Virus record (IMG/VR): IMGVR_UViG_3300029787_000055
Location: 1-55,134 of that record
Direction: 5' to 3' (one strand)
DNA from: a virus
Length of the DNA: 55,134 bases
A program made the position numbers and the translations under genes. The notes under the pieces were generated by a model. That model was not told the DNA's origin, made no database searches, and saw only the letters and a list, made by a program, of their open reading frames with translations. Positions 8,923 to 16,491 of this stretch are shown in pieces (position 1 is the first letter of the stretch; each line of letters opens with the position of its first letter).

Positions 8923-9801
8923 TTACGGATCAAACCTTCCTGCTGTAGTTATACTAAAACTTGATGTTAACGTAAAGTTTCTATTAGCTGTTTGACCTTG
9001 AGCATCTGTTACTCGCAATGTGAAACTGTATGTTGTTGCACTCGTACTAGAACCTCCAAAGTCAGAAGTTGTAATAACTCCTGTAGCAGAGTTTAATGTA
9101 CAATTTGCTTGTCCAGCGTTTGTTAAAACATTTGTAGTTTCAGAGTAAGCTAGTGTGCTATCACCTGTAGCTGCAACGGTAGCGACCGTACCAGAAAAGT
9201 TTCCTGCAATAGTCCCTAACGATCCTGCGTTTGTAGTCCAAGTAGGGGCATCTGACACAGTAAGTAAAGCACTTGAACTTCTTCCTGCGTTACCATCATT
9301 GTTTTCTACTCTTAAAAAATATGTACCGTCTGTTGGTAAAGTAAAGTTTGCAGTGATTGATGTAGCACTTGTATACGTTACAGTATTTGCAGCAATAATT
9401 GCACCTGTAGAAGCAATAGCTTCAACTTGTGGTATTGATACAAAGTTTTGTCCTGTAATAACTACGTTTGTAGCTGTGTTGGGAATAGTAGATGGACTAA
9501 TTGAAGATACAACGGGTTTTACTTCGGCAGCAGAAGATGCAAAAGTTATTGTTTCATTACCTCCAGCACCATTTAATGTAATTGTTATATTAGTTCCCGC
9601 TACTATTTTTGATTGAAGAAAATTTCTTGTAGTGTCTTGAGCAGAAATAAGGATTTTTCCATCACCTGTTATACCCGTAACCGTAGCGCCCGTAGCATCA
9701 AGCGTAGCTCCAGCAGGGACATCTACCGTATCACCATTTTCACCAAGTTGTAAATTTGTACCCGACTGTGGTATGACTTTATCTACTTCAATCTGACTCA
9801 T
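8923..9801 (-). CDS. Fiber-cassette protein C, first copy: TIG/Ig-like adaptor
   Basis: A 292-residue protein, first gene of the first C-B-A cassette. The start MSQIEVDKVIPQSGTNLQLG is a variant of the SEIKV N-terminus of the other C copies and resembles fiber base segments. A region near residues 50-90 (TRNFLQSKIVAGTNITITL) is typical of phage fiber shafts. It is followed by IPT/TIG-like (SPSTIPNTATNVVITGQNF) and putative-Ig-like (FTLRVTDAQGQTANRNFTL) segments that are nearly the same as in the third copy, so these two copies look closer to each other than to the second. Confidence 0.7.
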   Translation of the reverse strand: MSQIEVDKVIPQSGTNLQLGENGDTVDVPAGATLDATGATVTGITGDGKILISAQDTTRNFLQSKIVAGTNITITLNGAGGNETITFASSAAEVKPVVSSISPSTIPNTATNVVITGQNFVSIPQVEAIASTGAIIAANTVTYTSATSITANFTLPTDGTYFLRVENNDGNAGRSSSALLTVSDAPTWTTNAGSLGTIAGNFSGTVATVAATGDSTLAYSETTNVLTNAGQANCTLNSATGVITTSDFGGSSTSATTYSFTLRVTDAQGQTANRNFTLTSSFSITTAGRFDP

Positions 9802-10241
9802 AATGTAATTGTTAAAGATCCTGTCACTGTAACAGGACCAGCTAAAACACCAGAATCCATTGTCTGTGTATCACTAATAGTAGCATTATGTGTAGTTACA
9901 TAAGATGTAGGATCCATGCTGGGAGATGGCGCCCTCTTTGCTGGATACGTACAAAATACATCTTTAGTTCCTGCAGAAAAATTTACTTTGTTATCACTAT
10001 TAGAACTCTCTAAAACTGTGTCTCTTGATAATGTATCAGGAGAAGCATCAGTAACAGTGCCTATTCCTACTTCAAATTCCGTGCTACCTGACTGCATTGT
10101 AATACAGTAATACGTAGTATTAGTAGTTCCAACAGCACCAACAAAAGTTTGAAAACCAGTGCTTGCTCCTGCAAGATTTATAGTTCCTGTTCCTGTTGAT
10201 GTCGTGGTTTCCTTAACACGATCATTGATAATCAATGCCAT
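9798..10241 (-). CDS. Conserved phage structural protein, fiber proximal
   Basis: A 147-residue protein, MALIINDRVKETTTSTGTGT, with FQTFVGAVG, TYYCITMQSG, EVGIGTV, DTLSRDTVL and KDVFCTYPAKR. This motif series recurs in marine tailed-phage structural modules as I recall, usually just before fiber genes. The C-terminal 35 residues are beta-rich and end in TVTGSLTITL. It overlaps the start of the first C fiber gene by 4 bases (ATGA-type junction). A role linking the tail to the fibers is inferred only from position. Confidence 0.65.
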   Translation of the reverse strand: MALIINDRVKETTTSTGTGTINLAGASTGFQTFVGAVGTTNTTYYCITMQSGSTEFEVGIGTVTDASPDTLSRDTVLESSNSDNKVNFSAGTKDVFCTYPAKRAPSPSMDPTSYVTTHNATISDTQTMDSGVLAGPVTVTGSLTITL

Positions 10242-10250
10242 GTTAATTCC

Positions 10251-10709
10251 CTACGATAATCTTAGTATAGCTGTACTAGTTGTCGGATTCGGAAACTGAA
10301 CAGTAAATGTACCATTGGTTGCTGTAAAATCAGAACCAAAATTTAAAATACAAATAGCATCAGTTGTTCCTGATCCACCAGCTGTAGTGGTATTATAAAT
10401 CATAGCACCTCTAGCTGTAAAACTTGCAGATGTCCACTGAGGATCAGTTGAAAAATCTACAAAAGCTGTTGTAGCTGATGTACTACCTGTAACTGACTGA
10501 CCTGTTAAGGCTAATCCGCCTGCTGAATAAGCTGAACCTGATGTATTTGTTGTTTCATTACTTGTTGAATAATTTTCTGTTTGATCATTTAAATTTGCAC
10601 TTGATGTAAATAATGCAATTTTAAAAGTATGACCACCATTTGCAAAATTATGCTTACCTTCCAAAAGTTCTTTTTTGAAAGTGTTACATACTGCTTGTGC
10701 TATTGCCAT
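10251..10709 (-). CDS. Conserved phage structural protein of unknown role
   Basis: A 152-residue protein with an Ala/Ser/Thr-rich beta-strand pattern: NTFKKELLEGKHNF at the start, FKIALFTSSANL, an internal TGSTSATTAFVDF, and a C-terminal ATNGTFTVQFP. Similar proteins occur in marine and other tailed-phage virion modules. No catalytic residues are evident. It lies between the adaptor gene 10722-11396 and the fiber-proximal gene, so it is a probable minor tail component. Confidence 0.6.
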   Translation of the reverse strand: MAIAQAVCNTFKKELLEGKHNFANGGHTFKIALFTSSANLNDQTENYSTSNETTNTSGSAYSAGGLALTGQSVTGSTSATTAFVDFSTDPQWTSASFTARGAMIYNTTTAGGSGTTDAICILNFGSDFTATNGTFTVQFPNPTTSTAILRLS

Positions 10710-10721
10710 CTTTAACTCCTT

Positions 10722-11396
10722 CTACGGTTGTTGCGATTTGAGAGGCGTCCTTAAAACACCACTCATATATTCATCTCTTCTTCCACGGCCTTGCTGTTCA
10801 ATTGCTAAGTCTTGTATGGCTTTCATATAAGACTGCTCATAAAGAGCAAGTAAATCGTAGGGGCCCTTGAGATATTTAAAGGCCTCGCAGAGACTCGCAT
10901 ACAACAGCGTCCTTGGAGCATTTGTACTGACCCAGGTAGTCGCGTTGTTTGACGATAATCCTGTTGGTAACTTATTTAAAGCTACTTCTATATTATATGC
11001 AACATCGGGCGTTGGCGCAAGATATATGTTTCCTGCTTTCCAATTTGCATAATAAATAGGAGTACTTGTAGCCGTTCTATCTGGCCAATATTCTTGCATG
11101 AAAGTAATATCTTTTTGTTCTAAAGTTCTTCTTGAGTTAGCTAAACTTTGACCATAGATTTGAACGGATCGTATTAATGCAAAATCAGCTACGTTTAGAC
11201 CAGGCAAAGATACAAATCCATTACCTGCTGTCAGTGCTGCTATTTGATAAGATCTAAATGCATCAAGATCAACTTCTCTAAATATTCTATTTTCTGCATG
11301 CTCTATAAAATCATTTATTATTGTTGTTGTAAGAACGTTACTATCTGTTTCTGTGTATGCTCTAATTTGATCTACTAGTTCTGTGTATGTTGTCAT
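10722..11396 (-). CDS. Phage head-tail adaptor (SU10-type adaptor family)
   Basis: A 224-residue mostly helical protein: TTYTELVDQIRAYTETD, IINDFIEHAENRIFREVDL, a short beta region around FVSLPGLNVADFALIRS, then a helical C-terminus (LLYASLCEAFKYLKGPYDL). This is the pattern of podovirus adaptor proteins that bind under the portal ring. The start directly follows the stop of 11397-11906. The C-terminal RDEYMSGVLRTPLKS tail is typical of the group. Placement among portal, capsid and fiber genes supports the call. Confidence 0.7.
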   Translation of the reverse strand: MTTYTELVDQIRAYTETDSNVLTTTIINDFIEHAENRIFREVDLDAFRSYQIAALTAGNGFVSLPGLNVADFALIRSVQIYGQSLANSRRTLEQKDITFMQEYWPDRTATSTPIYYANWKAGNIYLAPTPDVAYNIEVALNKLPTGLSSNNATTWVSTNAPRTLLYASLCEAFKYLKGPYDLLALYEQSYMKAIQDLAIEQQGRGRRDEYMSGVLRTPLKSQQP

Positions 11397-11906
11397 CTAT
11401 CCCTCTATTGTTACTGGACCTGAAGTACAAACAGATCCTCCAAATCTTTCATTAGCTCCTACTGATGTTCCTGAAGAAGCTGTAAAATGATATTCATCAG
11501 GACTGTTGACAGGAACAGTTATTAAATATCCAAAAGCATTTTCTAAAACATTTTCTGTAAATCCATTACCTGCATTACAGTTTCTAAATCTTACTCTATC
11601 TCCTGTAGTTCTACCATGACTATTTTCAATTACATAAATTACATTTGTTGCAGCAGCTTTATTATAAAAAGGATTACTAACTAATAATCTAGCAGCAGCT
11701 GTTTCTACACGATCCGGTCTTGCATCTTGTAAAGCTTGAGGATCAGGAGCAACTCTTATAGGTTGTAGTTGTGGTTGTTTGGATTCAAACTCTGATCTAT
11801 GAACCAAAGCTCCTGTCCATTCTCTTATCATTTCATTATATGGAAAAGCAAAACCTGATCTATCAGATATAGCTTGAGAATTTTTGCCAGAAGAAAATTT
11901 TCCCAT
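11397..11906 (-). CDS. Conserved virion protein between two adaptor genes
   Basis: A 169-residue protein with a short helical N-terminus (SGKNSQAISDRSGFAFPYNE), EWTGALVHRSEFE, and a beta-rich C-terminal region with IYVIENSHGRTTGDRVRF and EYHFTASSGTSVGAN. I recall this protein as a regular neighbour of adaptor proteins in marine podoviruses, but I cannot name a family. It is probably a minor head-tail or tail protein. There is a one-base gap to each neighbour. Confidence 0.6.
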   Translation of the reverse strand: MGKFSSGKNSQAISDRSGFAFPYNEMIREWTGALVHRSEFESKQPQLQPIRVAPDPQALQDARPDRVETAAARLLVSNPFYNKAAATNVIYVIENSHGRTTGDRVRFRNCNAGNGFTENVLENAFGYLITVPVNSPDEYHFTASSGTSVGANERFGGSVCTSGPVTIEG

Positions 11907-11907
11907 C

Positions 11908-12612
11908 TTAACCTACTGACGGAAAATATGATTGAGGTGTTAAAAATAAACTTGTTCTTGCGCCATCTTGATCAGCTGCTCTTTTCCATTCATCTTCATA
12001 TAATAATTTTAATGCTTGCATTCTTTCTGGTGCTTTTTTCTGTGAAAGATAAAATGCTAGTCCTGCAGTCATACAAGGTAAAAATCTAAAAGGTATTTCT
12101 GCATTATTTGTATATGCATCAGCATCTGATAATCTTATCATTGCATAATATTTTAAACTATAAGTTCCACTAGCTGGAACTGCTGGATATAAAAACATTG
12201 TAGGATTTATTTCTCTTTGAAAATAATATTGAGAGGGTCTGCCAGAGGTAGCTTTGTTTGGTAAATTAAAATAAGTAGCTCTACTTATAGATGTAGCTGC
12301 AAAATCATTTGTGCCATCATTAATTACTACATCTGTTACATCTATTATTTGTTGTGCTGCATCTGCTCCTGATCCAAAAAGACTTGTGCCAGTTACTGAT
12401 TGAGCATTTGCAGTTAATGTTTTGGTGGTTTGTTGAATAGTCCATAAATTAAGACCTCTGTTTGCCCACTCTGCAAACATTAAATTTAAACTTCTTTTTG
12501 CCGTTTTAAGATCATATCCGTCACGAACCATCAACCCACATCTTTCGTAGGCTTCTTGAATTATATCATTTACGGCTAAATCAAAATTTTTACTATTAGA
12601 ATAAGTCGGCAT
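11908..12612 (-). CDS. Head-tail connector protein (P22 gp4-like accessory)
   Basis: A 234-residue protein beginning MPTYSNSKNFDLAVNDIIQE, followed by AYERCGLMVRDGYDL, AKRSLNLMFAEWANRGLNLW and a helical C-terminus with LAFYLSQKKAPERMQALKL. This helix pattern matches podovirus tail accessory/connector proteins placed below the portal. It is the first adaptor gene in the transcription direction, after the small gene 12613-12747. The exact structural position cannot be read from sequence. Confidence 0.62.
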   Translation of the reverse strand: MPTYSNSKNFDLAVNDIIQEAYERCGLMVRDGYDLKTAKRSLNLMFAEWANRGLNLWTIQQTTKTLTANAQSVTGTSLFGSGADAAQQIIDVTDVVINDGTNDFAATSISRATYFNLPNKATSGRPSQYYFQREINPTMFLYPAVPASGTYSLKYYAMIRLSDADAYTNNAEIPFRFLPCMTAGLAFYLSQKKAPERMQALKLLYEDEWKRAADQDGARTSLFLTPQSYFPSVG

Positions 12613-12747
12613 TTATCTTCCCTGTCTATTATATTTCTTCCAACACCGTCTTTTATGTTTATTTTTAGGACGAGACCTAGAAGAACAGCCTATACTAGTC
12701 CTTTTTTTGATAGGTGTAAAGTATTCGTTAGAAGGTGTTTTAGCCAT
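12613..12747 (-). CDS. Small basic protein (44 aa)
   Basis: A short reading frame filling the space between 12612 and 12749 exactly: it starts one base after the stop of 12749-13321 and stops at the base next to the ATG of 11908-12612. The product begins MAKTPSNEYFTPIKKRTSIG and ends in an Arg/Lys-rich stretch with two Cys (RRCWKKYNRQGR). Tight packing and strong positive charge argue for a real gene. It may be a virion-associated nucleic-acid-binding peptide (inference). Confidence 0.6.
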   Translation of the reverse strand: MAKTPSNEYFTPIKKRTSIGCSSRSRPKNKHKRRCWKKYNRQGR

Positions 12748-12748
12748 T

Positions 12749-13321
12749 CTACATTTGTGATAAAGGGTTTTCCAATGCGAGTTTTATTCTTTTCTCCACC
12801 TTTTCTTCTAGCTCAGTCATGGCTGATTCCAACTTACCCGACAATAATTCCATGTCTTCCTTTATGTCCTTCGTGGTATCTTTTAACTCCGAGCTGGTTT
12901 CTCTCGAATCTTCTTTAACCATTTGTTCTACATCATTAACTATTTTTTCTACTCGTCTTACATCTTGACGTAAATCATTTTTAAGTTCATTGGCTACATC
13001 ACTTACAAGGCGAATTTCTGACATCATCATTTCCATTTCACCCATAAGCATTTCTATTTCTGTTTGTAATAAATCTGTTTTGCCTTTCATTTCTTCTTTT
13101 GTAATAGCAATCTCTTTATCAAAACCAGATAAATCTGGTGCCACATATTCCTGTATCTGTTCTTTCATCGTTAGGTAGTCTTTGTAAAATTCAAAACCTC
13201 CCCATAAAGCACCACCTGCTGTGGTTAGTGCTGTAAGAATGACAAAGATTTTGCCACCTTTAAATTTTATACCACCTGGTAATTCTACTTCTGCCATTGC
13301 TATTCCGAATCCGTCTGCCAT
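12749..13321 (-). CDS. Membrane-anchored coiled-coil protein
   Basis: A 190-residue protein with one predicted membrane segment at about residues 25-46 (IFVILTALTTAGGALWGGF) and a long Glu/Lys/Met-rich coiled coil over residues ~70-185 (EIEMLMGEMEMMMSEIRL and on). It has no signal-peptidase site, so the coil probably stays on one side of the inner membrane. It overlaps the end of the exported 571-residue gene by 22 bases. Spanin-like, envelope-remodelling or superinfection functions are all possible; none is shown by a motif. Confidence 0.6.
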   Translation of the reverse strand: MADGFGIAMAEVELPGGIKFKGGKIFVILTALTTAGGALWGGFEFYKDYLTMKEQIQEYVAPDLSGFDKEIAITKEEMKGKTDLLQTEIEMLMGEMEMMMSEIRLVSDVANELKNDLRQDVRRVEKIVNDVEQMVKEDSRETSSELKDTTKDIKEDMELLSGKLESAMTELEEKVEKRIKLALENPLSQM

Positions 13322-15015
13322 TGTTGCATTATCATTTCGTCCATCATAACATTACTTCCTCCAAATAGAAACCATTGAGCTGTATTATTATTTTCTAATT
13401 GAGTATCTGGTAACATATAATCTGTAAAAAAATCTAATCTATCTTCTAATTGTTTTTGTGAATCAAAAAAAGTTTTAGAATCACCTAAAACTTGCATTAC
13501 AATTAATGTTTTTAATTGATTTGTAGAATCATATCTACCTTTATCCCCCATTTTTTCTACAATTTTTTTAGCTGCTTTTTCTTTTTTAGATTCGTTTTGT
13601 TTTTTTGGCTGCTCTTTAGGTTCTTCTTTTTTTTCTACTTTTGTAGGTTTCTCATCAGACTCTTCATCTTCTTCCGATTGTACTTCTTCTTGTTCAGAAT
13701 CACTCTCATCTTCCACAGGGGATTCTTCAGCAGGTTTGCTATCGGATTCTGTTTCTTCTGTTGTTTCTGGCTCATTACTTGTTTCTTCTACCTCAGGTTG
13801 CATTTCAGGTTCTGCTTCTACCTCAGGTTCAGGCATACTTTCAACCTCTACTTCTGTTTCCATTTCAGGAGCACCTTCTGGCATATCCATTTCAGGCATA
13901 TCCATTTCAGGATCTGGTAATTCTAAATCTGGCATTTCTAATTCCATTTCCATTTCAAACTCCATTTCCATTTCAATGTTTGCCATTTCTATTTCAGGCA
14001 TATCTACTTCCATGACAGGCATTTCAAAATCCATCTCAAAATCCATTTCCATTTCCATCTCTACTGTTTCATATGAAACATTCATATCAGGCTCATCAAA
14101 CTCTGGTTCAAAATACATATCATCACCAGGAGCATCTGGAACTATAATGTCATTGTGTTCAAAAATATTTTCTACAATATCTATAACTTCTGTTTCTGTG
14201 CTGCCTCCCATGGCCACCCACATTTCAACTGTTGTAATTTGTTCTGTAACTATTGTTGATACTACATTGTAAAGTACATTTATGCTAATATCATCAAAGA
14301 GTGGTCCGATTGCCATATTAATATCACGTCCACCAATTTCTATTATCAACGTTGTTATTGATCCTGCAAAATCAAAACCATTTTCATATTCTTGATAGCC
14401 ACTGGCTACGCCAGATTCTGATAATATATCCGTACCACTAAATACGTTTGTCTTACCATTACGACCTGTAATATGCATATAGATACGATCTTGTGCATCT
14501 TGTTTATCAACTTTAATTGTGTAATTAGTTCTTCCTCCATTTTCTATATCAAGTGAAGATATATCAACTGTATTAATAAAGGTTGTACCCATACCATCAA
14601 CACCCATGCTCGACGTACTATTACCACTCCCTGTTATTTGTGCACATTTATCGGTACCTAATCCATAACAATTATTACCTGAAGGCATGTTAGCAGGCCC
14701 TTGGCCTCCCCAGTCCGAATCCATATCACCTTCTTTTGTAGAACTAACATAGCCGTTATCACCATCAAGAATATCTCCTGAATCTTCATTTGTGATTGTT
14801 ACTGTCGTTGTAGTAGTGGTAGTTTCTGTAGTTATTGTATAACCATCAGCACCATGTTCTGTAGTTTCAACTATATCTTCTACAATAGTTTCTTCTACTC
14901 CTGGTGTGCAAACACCTGAAGCAGTTACTGGGCATTGAGCTCTAAGGGAAGAAGGCCACGATGCCAGAATGCATAACCATAGCAGCAATAATAAATTTTG
15001 CCAGTTTAGATGCAT
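13300..15015 (-). CDS. Exported acidic protein with long Glu-Met repeat region
   Basis: A 571-residue protein with a clear signal peptide (LLLLLWLCILASWPSSLRAQ, residues ~7-26). Residues ~27-280 are Thr/Ser/Gly-rich and probably beta-structured. Residues ~300-420 are built from Glu-Met and Asp/Glu-Met-Pro units such as MEMEMDFEMDFEMP. They are followed by an extremely acidic then Lys/Glu-rich linker and a helical C-terminal ~90 residues. The ATG at 15015 is supported by AAGGAG nine bases upstream although it lies 74 bases inside the previous gene. A role in the periplasm or on the virion is possible; Met-rich acidic repeats can bind soft metals, which is speculation here. Confidence 0.65.
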   Translation of the reverse strand: MHLNWQNLLLLLWLCILASWPSSLRAQCPVTASGVCTPGVEETIVEDIVETTEHGADGYTITTETTTTTTTVTITNEDSGDILDGDNGYVSSTKEGDMDSDWGGQGPANMPSGNNCYGLGTDKCAQITGSGNSTSSMGVDGMGTTFINTVDISSLDIENGGRTNYTIKVDKQDAQDRIYMHITGRNGKTNVFSGTDILSESGVASGYQEYENGFDFAGSITTLIIEIGGRDINMAIGPLFDDISINVLYNVVSTIVTEQITTVEMWVAMGGSTETEVIDIVENIFEHNDIIVPDAPGDDMYFEPEFDEPDMNVSYETVEMEMEMDFEMDFEMPVMEVDMPEIEMANIEMEMEFEMEMELEMPDLELPDPEMDMPEMDMPEGAPEMETEVEVESMPEPEVEAEPEMQPEVEETSNEPETTEETESDSKPAEESPVEDESDSEQEEVQSEEDEESDEKPTKVEKKEEPKEQPKKQNESKKEKAAKKIVEKMGDKGRYDSTNQLKTLIVMQVLGDSKTFFDSQKQLEDRLDFFTDYMLPDTQLENNNTAQWFLFGGSNVMMDEMIMQQWQTDSE

Positions 15016-15499
15016 CGCTATCTACTCCTTCTTTTACTTTTATTTGTTTTAACTCATCATTCCATTTTGCATAAACCACACTACCCTCTGGAATCATGTC
15101 CATATTTTCTTTCCATCCTGTTTCAGCATCAGCCCCAATGGAACCCATGTATGGGCAACTTGTGCCTGCCATAGCCATTGAATCCCAGACACGTGAGTCT
15201 TGACATAATAAACTTACAGCTGCAACTTTCATACCTGAAGCATACAATGATCTTGATAATTTAATTCTTTCGCAGTTTTCGTCTGTGACCGTAATCCCGC
15301 TACTAATTCCGAGGATCTGGGTTTGCACGGCACCTGCTACCGCCGTCTTACAAACATCAGAATTATTAACCACCACCGATGGCGAACTCGCTGTCGGTGG
15401 TGCTTTATCTGTTACTACCGTACTACTTACAGTTGTATTTGTATCAGCTGCAAATAAGGGGAAAGATAATAACAAAAATATTGTTACTATTAATCTCAT
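14942..15499 (-). CDS. Small exported Cys-containing protein
   Basis: A 185-residue protein with an N-terminal signal peptide (LIVTIFLLLSFPLFAAD). The mature part has Cys in NSDVCKTAV, DENCERIKL, LLCQDSRVW and GTSCPYMG, and a block SLYASGMKVAAVSLLC. I recall related exported proteins with the phrase SDVCK..VQTQI..GI in marine T4-like phages. The C-terminus is hydrophobic (KFIIAAMVMHSGIVAFF), perhaps a membrane anchor, and this part is overlapped by the signal peptide of the next gene in another frame. The function is unknown. Confidence 0.62.
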   Translation of the reverse strand: MRLIVTIFLLLSFPLFAADTNTTVSSTVVTDKAPPTASSPSVVVNNSDVCKTAVAGAVQTQILGISSGITVTDENCERIKLSRSLYASGMKVAAVSLLCQDSRVWDSMAMAGTSCPYMGSIGADAETGWKENMDMIPEGSVVYAKWNDELKQIKVKEGVDSDASKLAKFIIAAMVMHSGIVAFFP

Positions 15500-15903
15500 T
15501 AGGTAGCTGTGTAATTTTTTAACAACTCTAAAACGATTGTAGCTGTGTCACCTGTTGTTACAGAAGTAAATTTAACTTCTACATTACCATTGTGTCCACC
15601 GCCTTTAGAATTTTTCAATCCACCAATTGAACTCCAATCTTGATCTTCCGCAAAATTACAAGCTAGAGCTAGATCGTTTGATCCTCCCCAAAGTAATTCT
15701 AAAGTTTTAGTTACTGCAGTGTTATTTACAGACCACCAAGCTTTATTAATGGCTAAACTAGTGCAAGCATCACCATTTTTATTTTTAACTAAATTTGCTA
15801 CATTAATAACAAATGTTTCTGCTGTTGAAGATTCAATTCTAAAATTACAATAGATGATAGCTTTTCTATCTCCGTCGAATTGTGTTATGGTTACTTTACT
15901 CAT
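15499..15903 (-). CDS. Conserved phage structural protein of unknown role
   Basis: A 134-residue protein starting MSKVTITQFDGDRKAIIYCN with beta-strand pattern, a WWSVNNTAVTKTLELLWGG segment and C-terminal TGDTATIVLELLKNYTA. Its size and composition fit a small head or tail decoration protein. It overlaps the exported-protein gene start by one base and follows a perfect 9-bp hairpin at 15920-15943. Unrecognised beyond that. Confidence 0.58.
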   Translation of the reverse strand: MSKVTITQFDGDRKAIIYCNFRIESSTAETFVINVANLVKNKNGDACTSLAINKAWWSVNNTAVTKTLELLWGGSNDLALACNFAEDQDWSSIGGLKNSKGGGHNGNVEVKFTSVTTGDTATIVLELLKNYTAT

Positions 15904-15919
15904 ATTGTCTCCTATTAAA

Positions 15920-15943
15920 GAGTGAGGACATTACTCCTCACTC
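15920..15943 (-). terminator. Hairpin after the 15953 gene, terminator-like
   Basis: GAGTGAGGA and TCCTCACTC form a perfect 9-bp stem around a 6-base loop in the short gap between two genes. In the minus direction the stem is followed by TTTAAT, only a short T run, so it may be a weak terminator or an RNA-end stabiliser rather than a full stop. Confidence 0.5.
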
Positions 15944-15952
15944 AGAGTTTAT

Positions 15953-16387
15953 TTATGCTAAGTTATTATTTTGCATGTACAGAATTGTTACTGTAGCAAC
16001 ACCTGTTGTGCCATTACCATTACCTGCCGTGTAAGTTGCAGTTAAGGTTACATCACTTGCGCCAATATCGTTAGCAGCAACAGTTGTTCCACCAGTGTGG
16101 GTTACACCTAGTGCTTTAACATTTGTGTCAGACATAAATGCATTTGGATCTGCTGCTGTGCCAATTTGCACTACGCCAGTACCACCATCATTAGATACAG
16201 TTGTTACGTTAAGTATAGCATCTACGATTTGTGAATTTGCTGGTACGATACCAATCGTTGTTGTGTTTGTAGCACCAATAATATCTATTACTGCTGATTG
16301 AGCCATTAATACAAACCCTGTATTTGTATTAGCTCCTTCTCTTACGGTACCGGCCTTTACCGGACCTGAAAATGTAGTTGTTCCCAT
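15953..16387 (-). CDS. Probable capsid decoration or minor structural protein
   Basis: A 144-residue protein, MGTTTFSGPVKAGTVREG, rich in Ala, Thr, Gly and Val with a beta pattern (IDIIGATNTTTIGIV, LTATYTAGNGNGTTGVAT). I recall the start motif TTTFSGPVKAG from structural proteins of marine phages. It has a very strong ribosome site (AAGGAGGT) and lies between two hairpins, immediately after the capsid terminator, which suggests its own expression level. A capsid surface role is inferred. Confidence 0.6.
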   Translation of the reverse strand: MGTTTFSGPVKAGTVREGANTNTGFVLMAQSAVIDIIGATNTTTIGIVPANSQIVDAILNVTTVSNDGGTGVVQIGTAADPNAFMSDTNVKALGVTHTGGTTVAANDIGASDVTLTATYTAGNGNGTTGVATVTILYMQNNNLA

Positions 16388-16440
16388 GTCAACCTCCTTA
16401 TAGTTGTCGTTTAAGTCTTGGGTATATTACTTTTAAAATA

Positions 16441-16470
16441 AAAAAGGCGCTCCTACAAGCGCCTTTTTTC
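16441..16470 (-). terminator. Strong intrinsic terminator after the capsid gene
   Basis: AAAAAGGCGC and GCGCCTTTTTT form a 10-bp stem with an 8-base loop and flanking A and T runs, about 20 bases after the capsid stop codon. It has the classical intrinsic form on the minus strand and is nearly symmetric, so it could act both ways. It probably separates a high-abundance capsid message from downstream genes. Confidence 0.85.
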
Positions 16471-16491
16471 CTAAGAAAGATTTAGTTTATT

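Noticed and set aside
13850-14070. Repetitive DNA that could be taken for a CRISPR or satellite array
   Set aside because: The repeats are in-frame Glu/Asp-Met codons of a coding region with irregular units and no spacers.
13516-14272. Several plus-strand frames of 84-178 codons
   Set aside because: They mirror the Glu/Met/Asp repeats of the exported protein; Phe/Arg- and Ser/Ile-rich products are complement artefacts.
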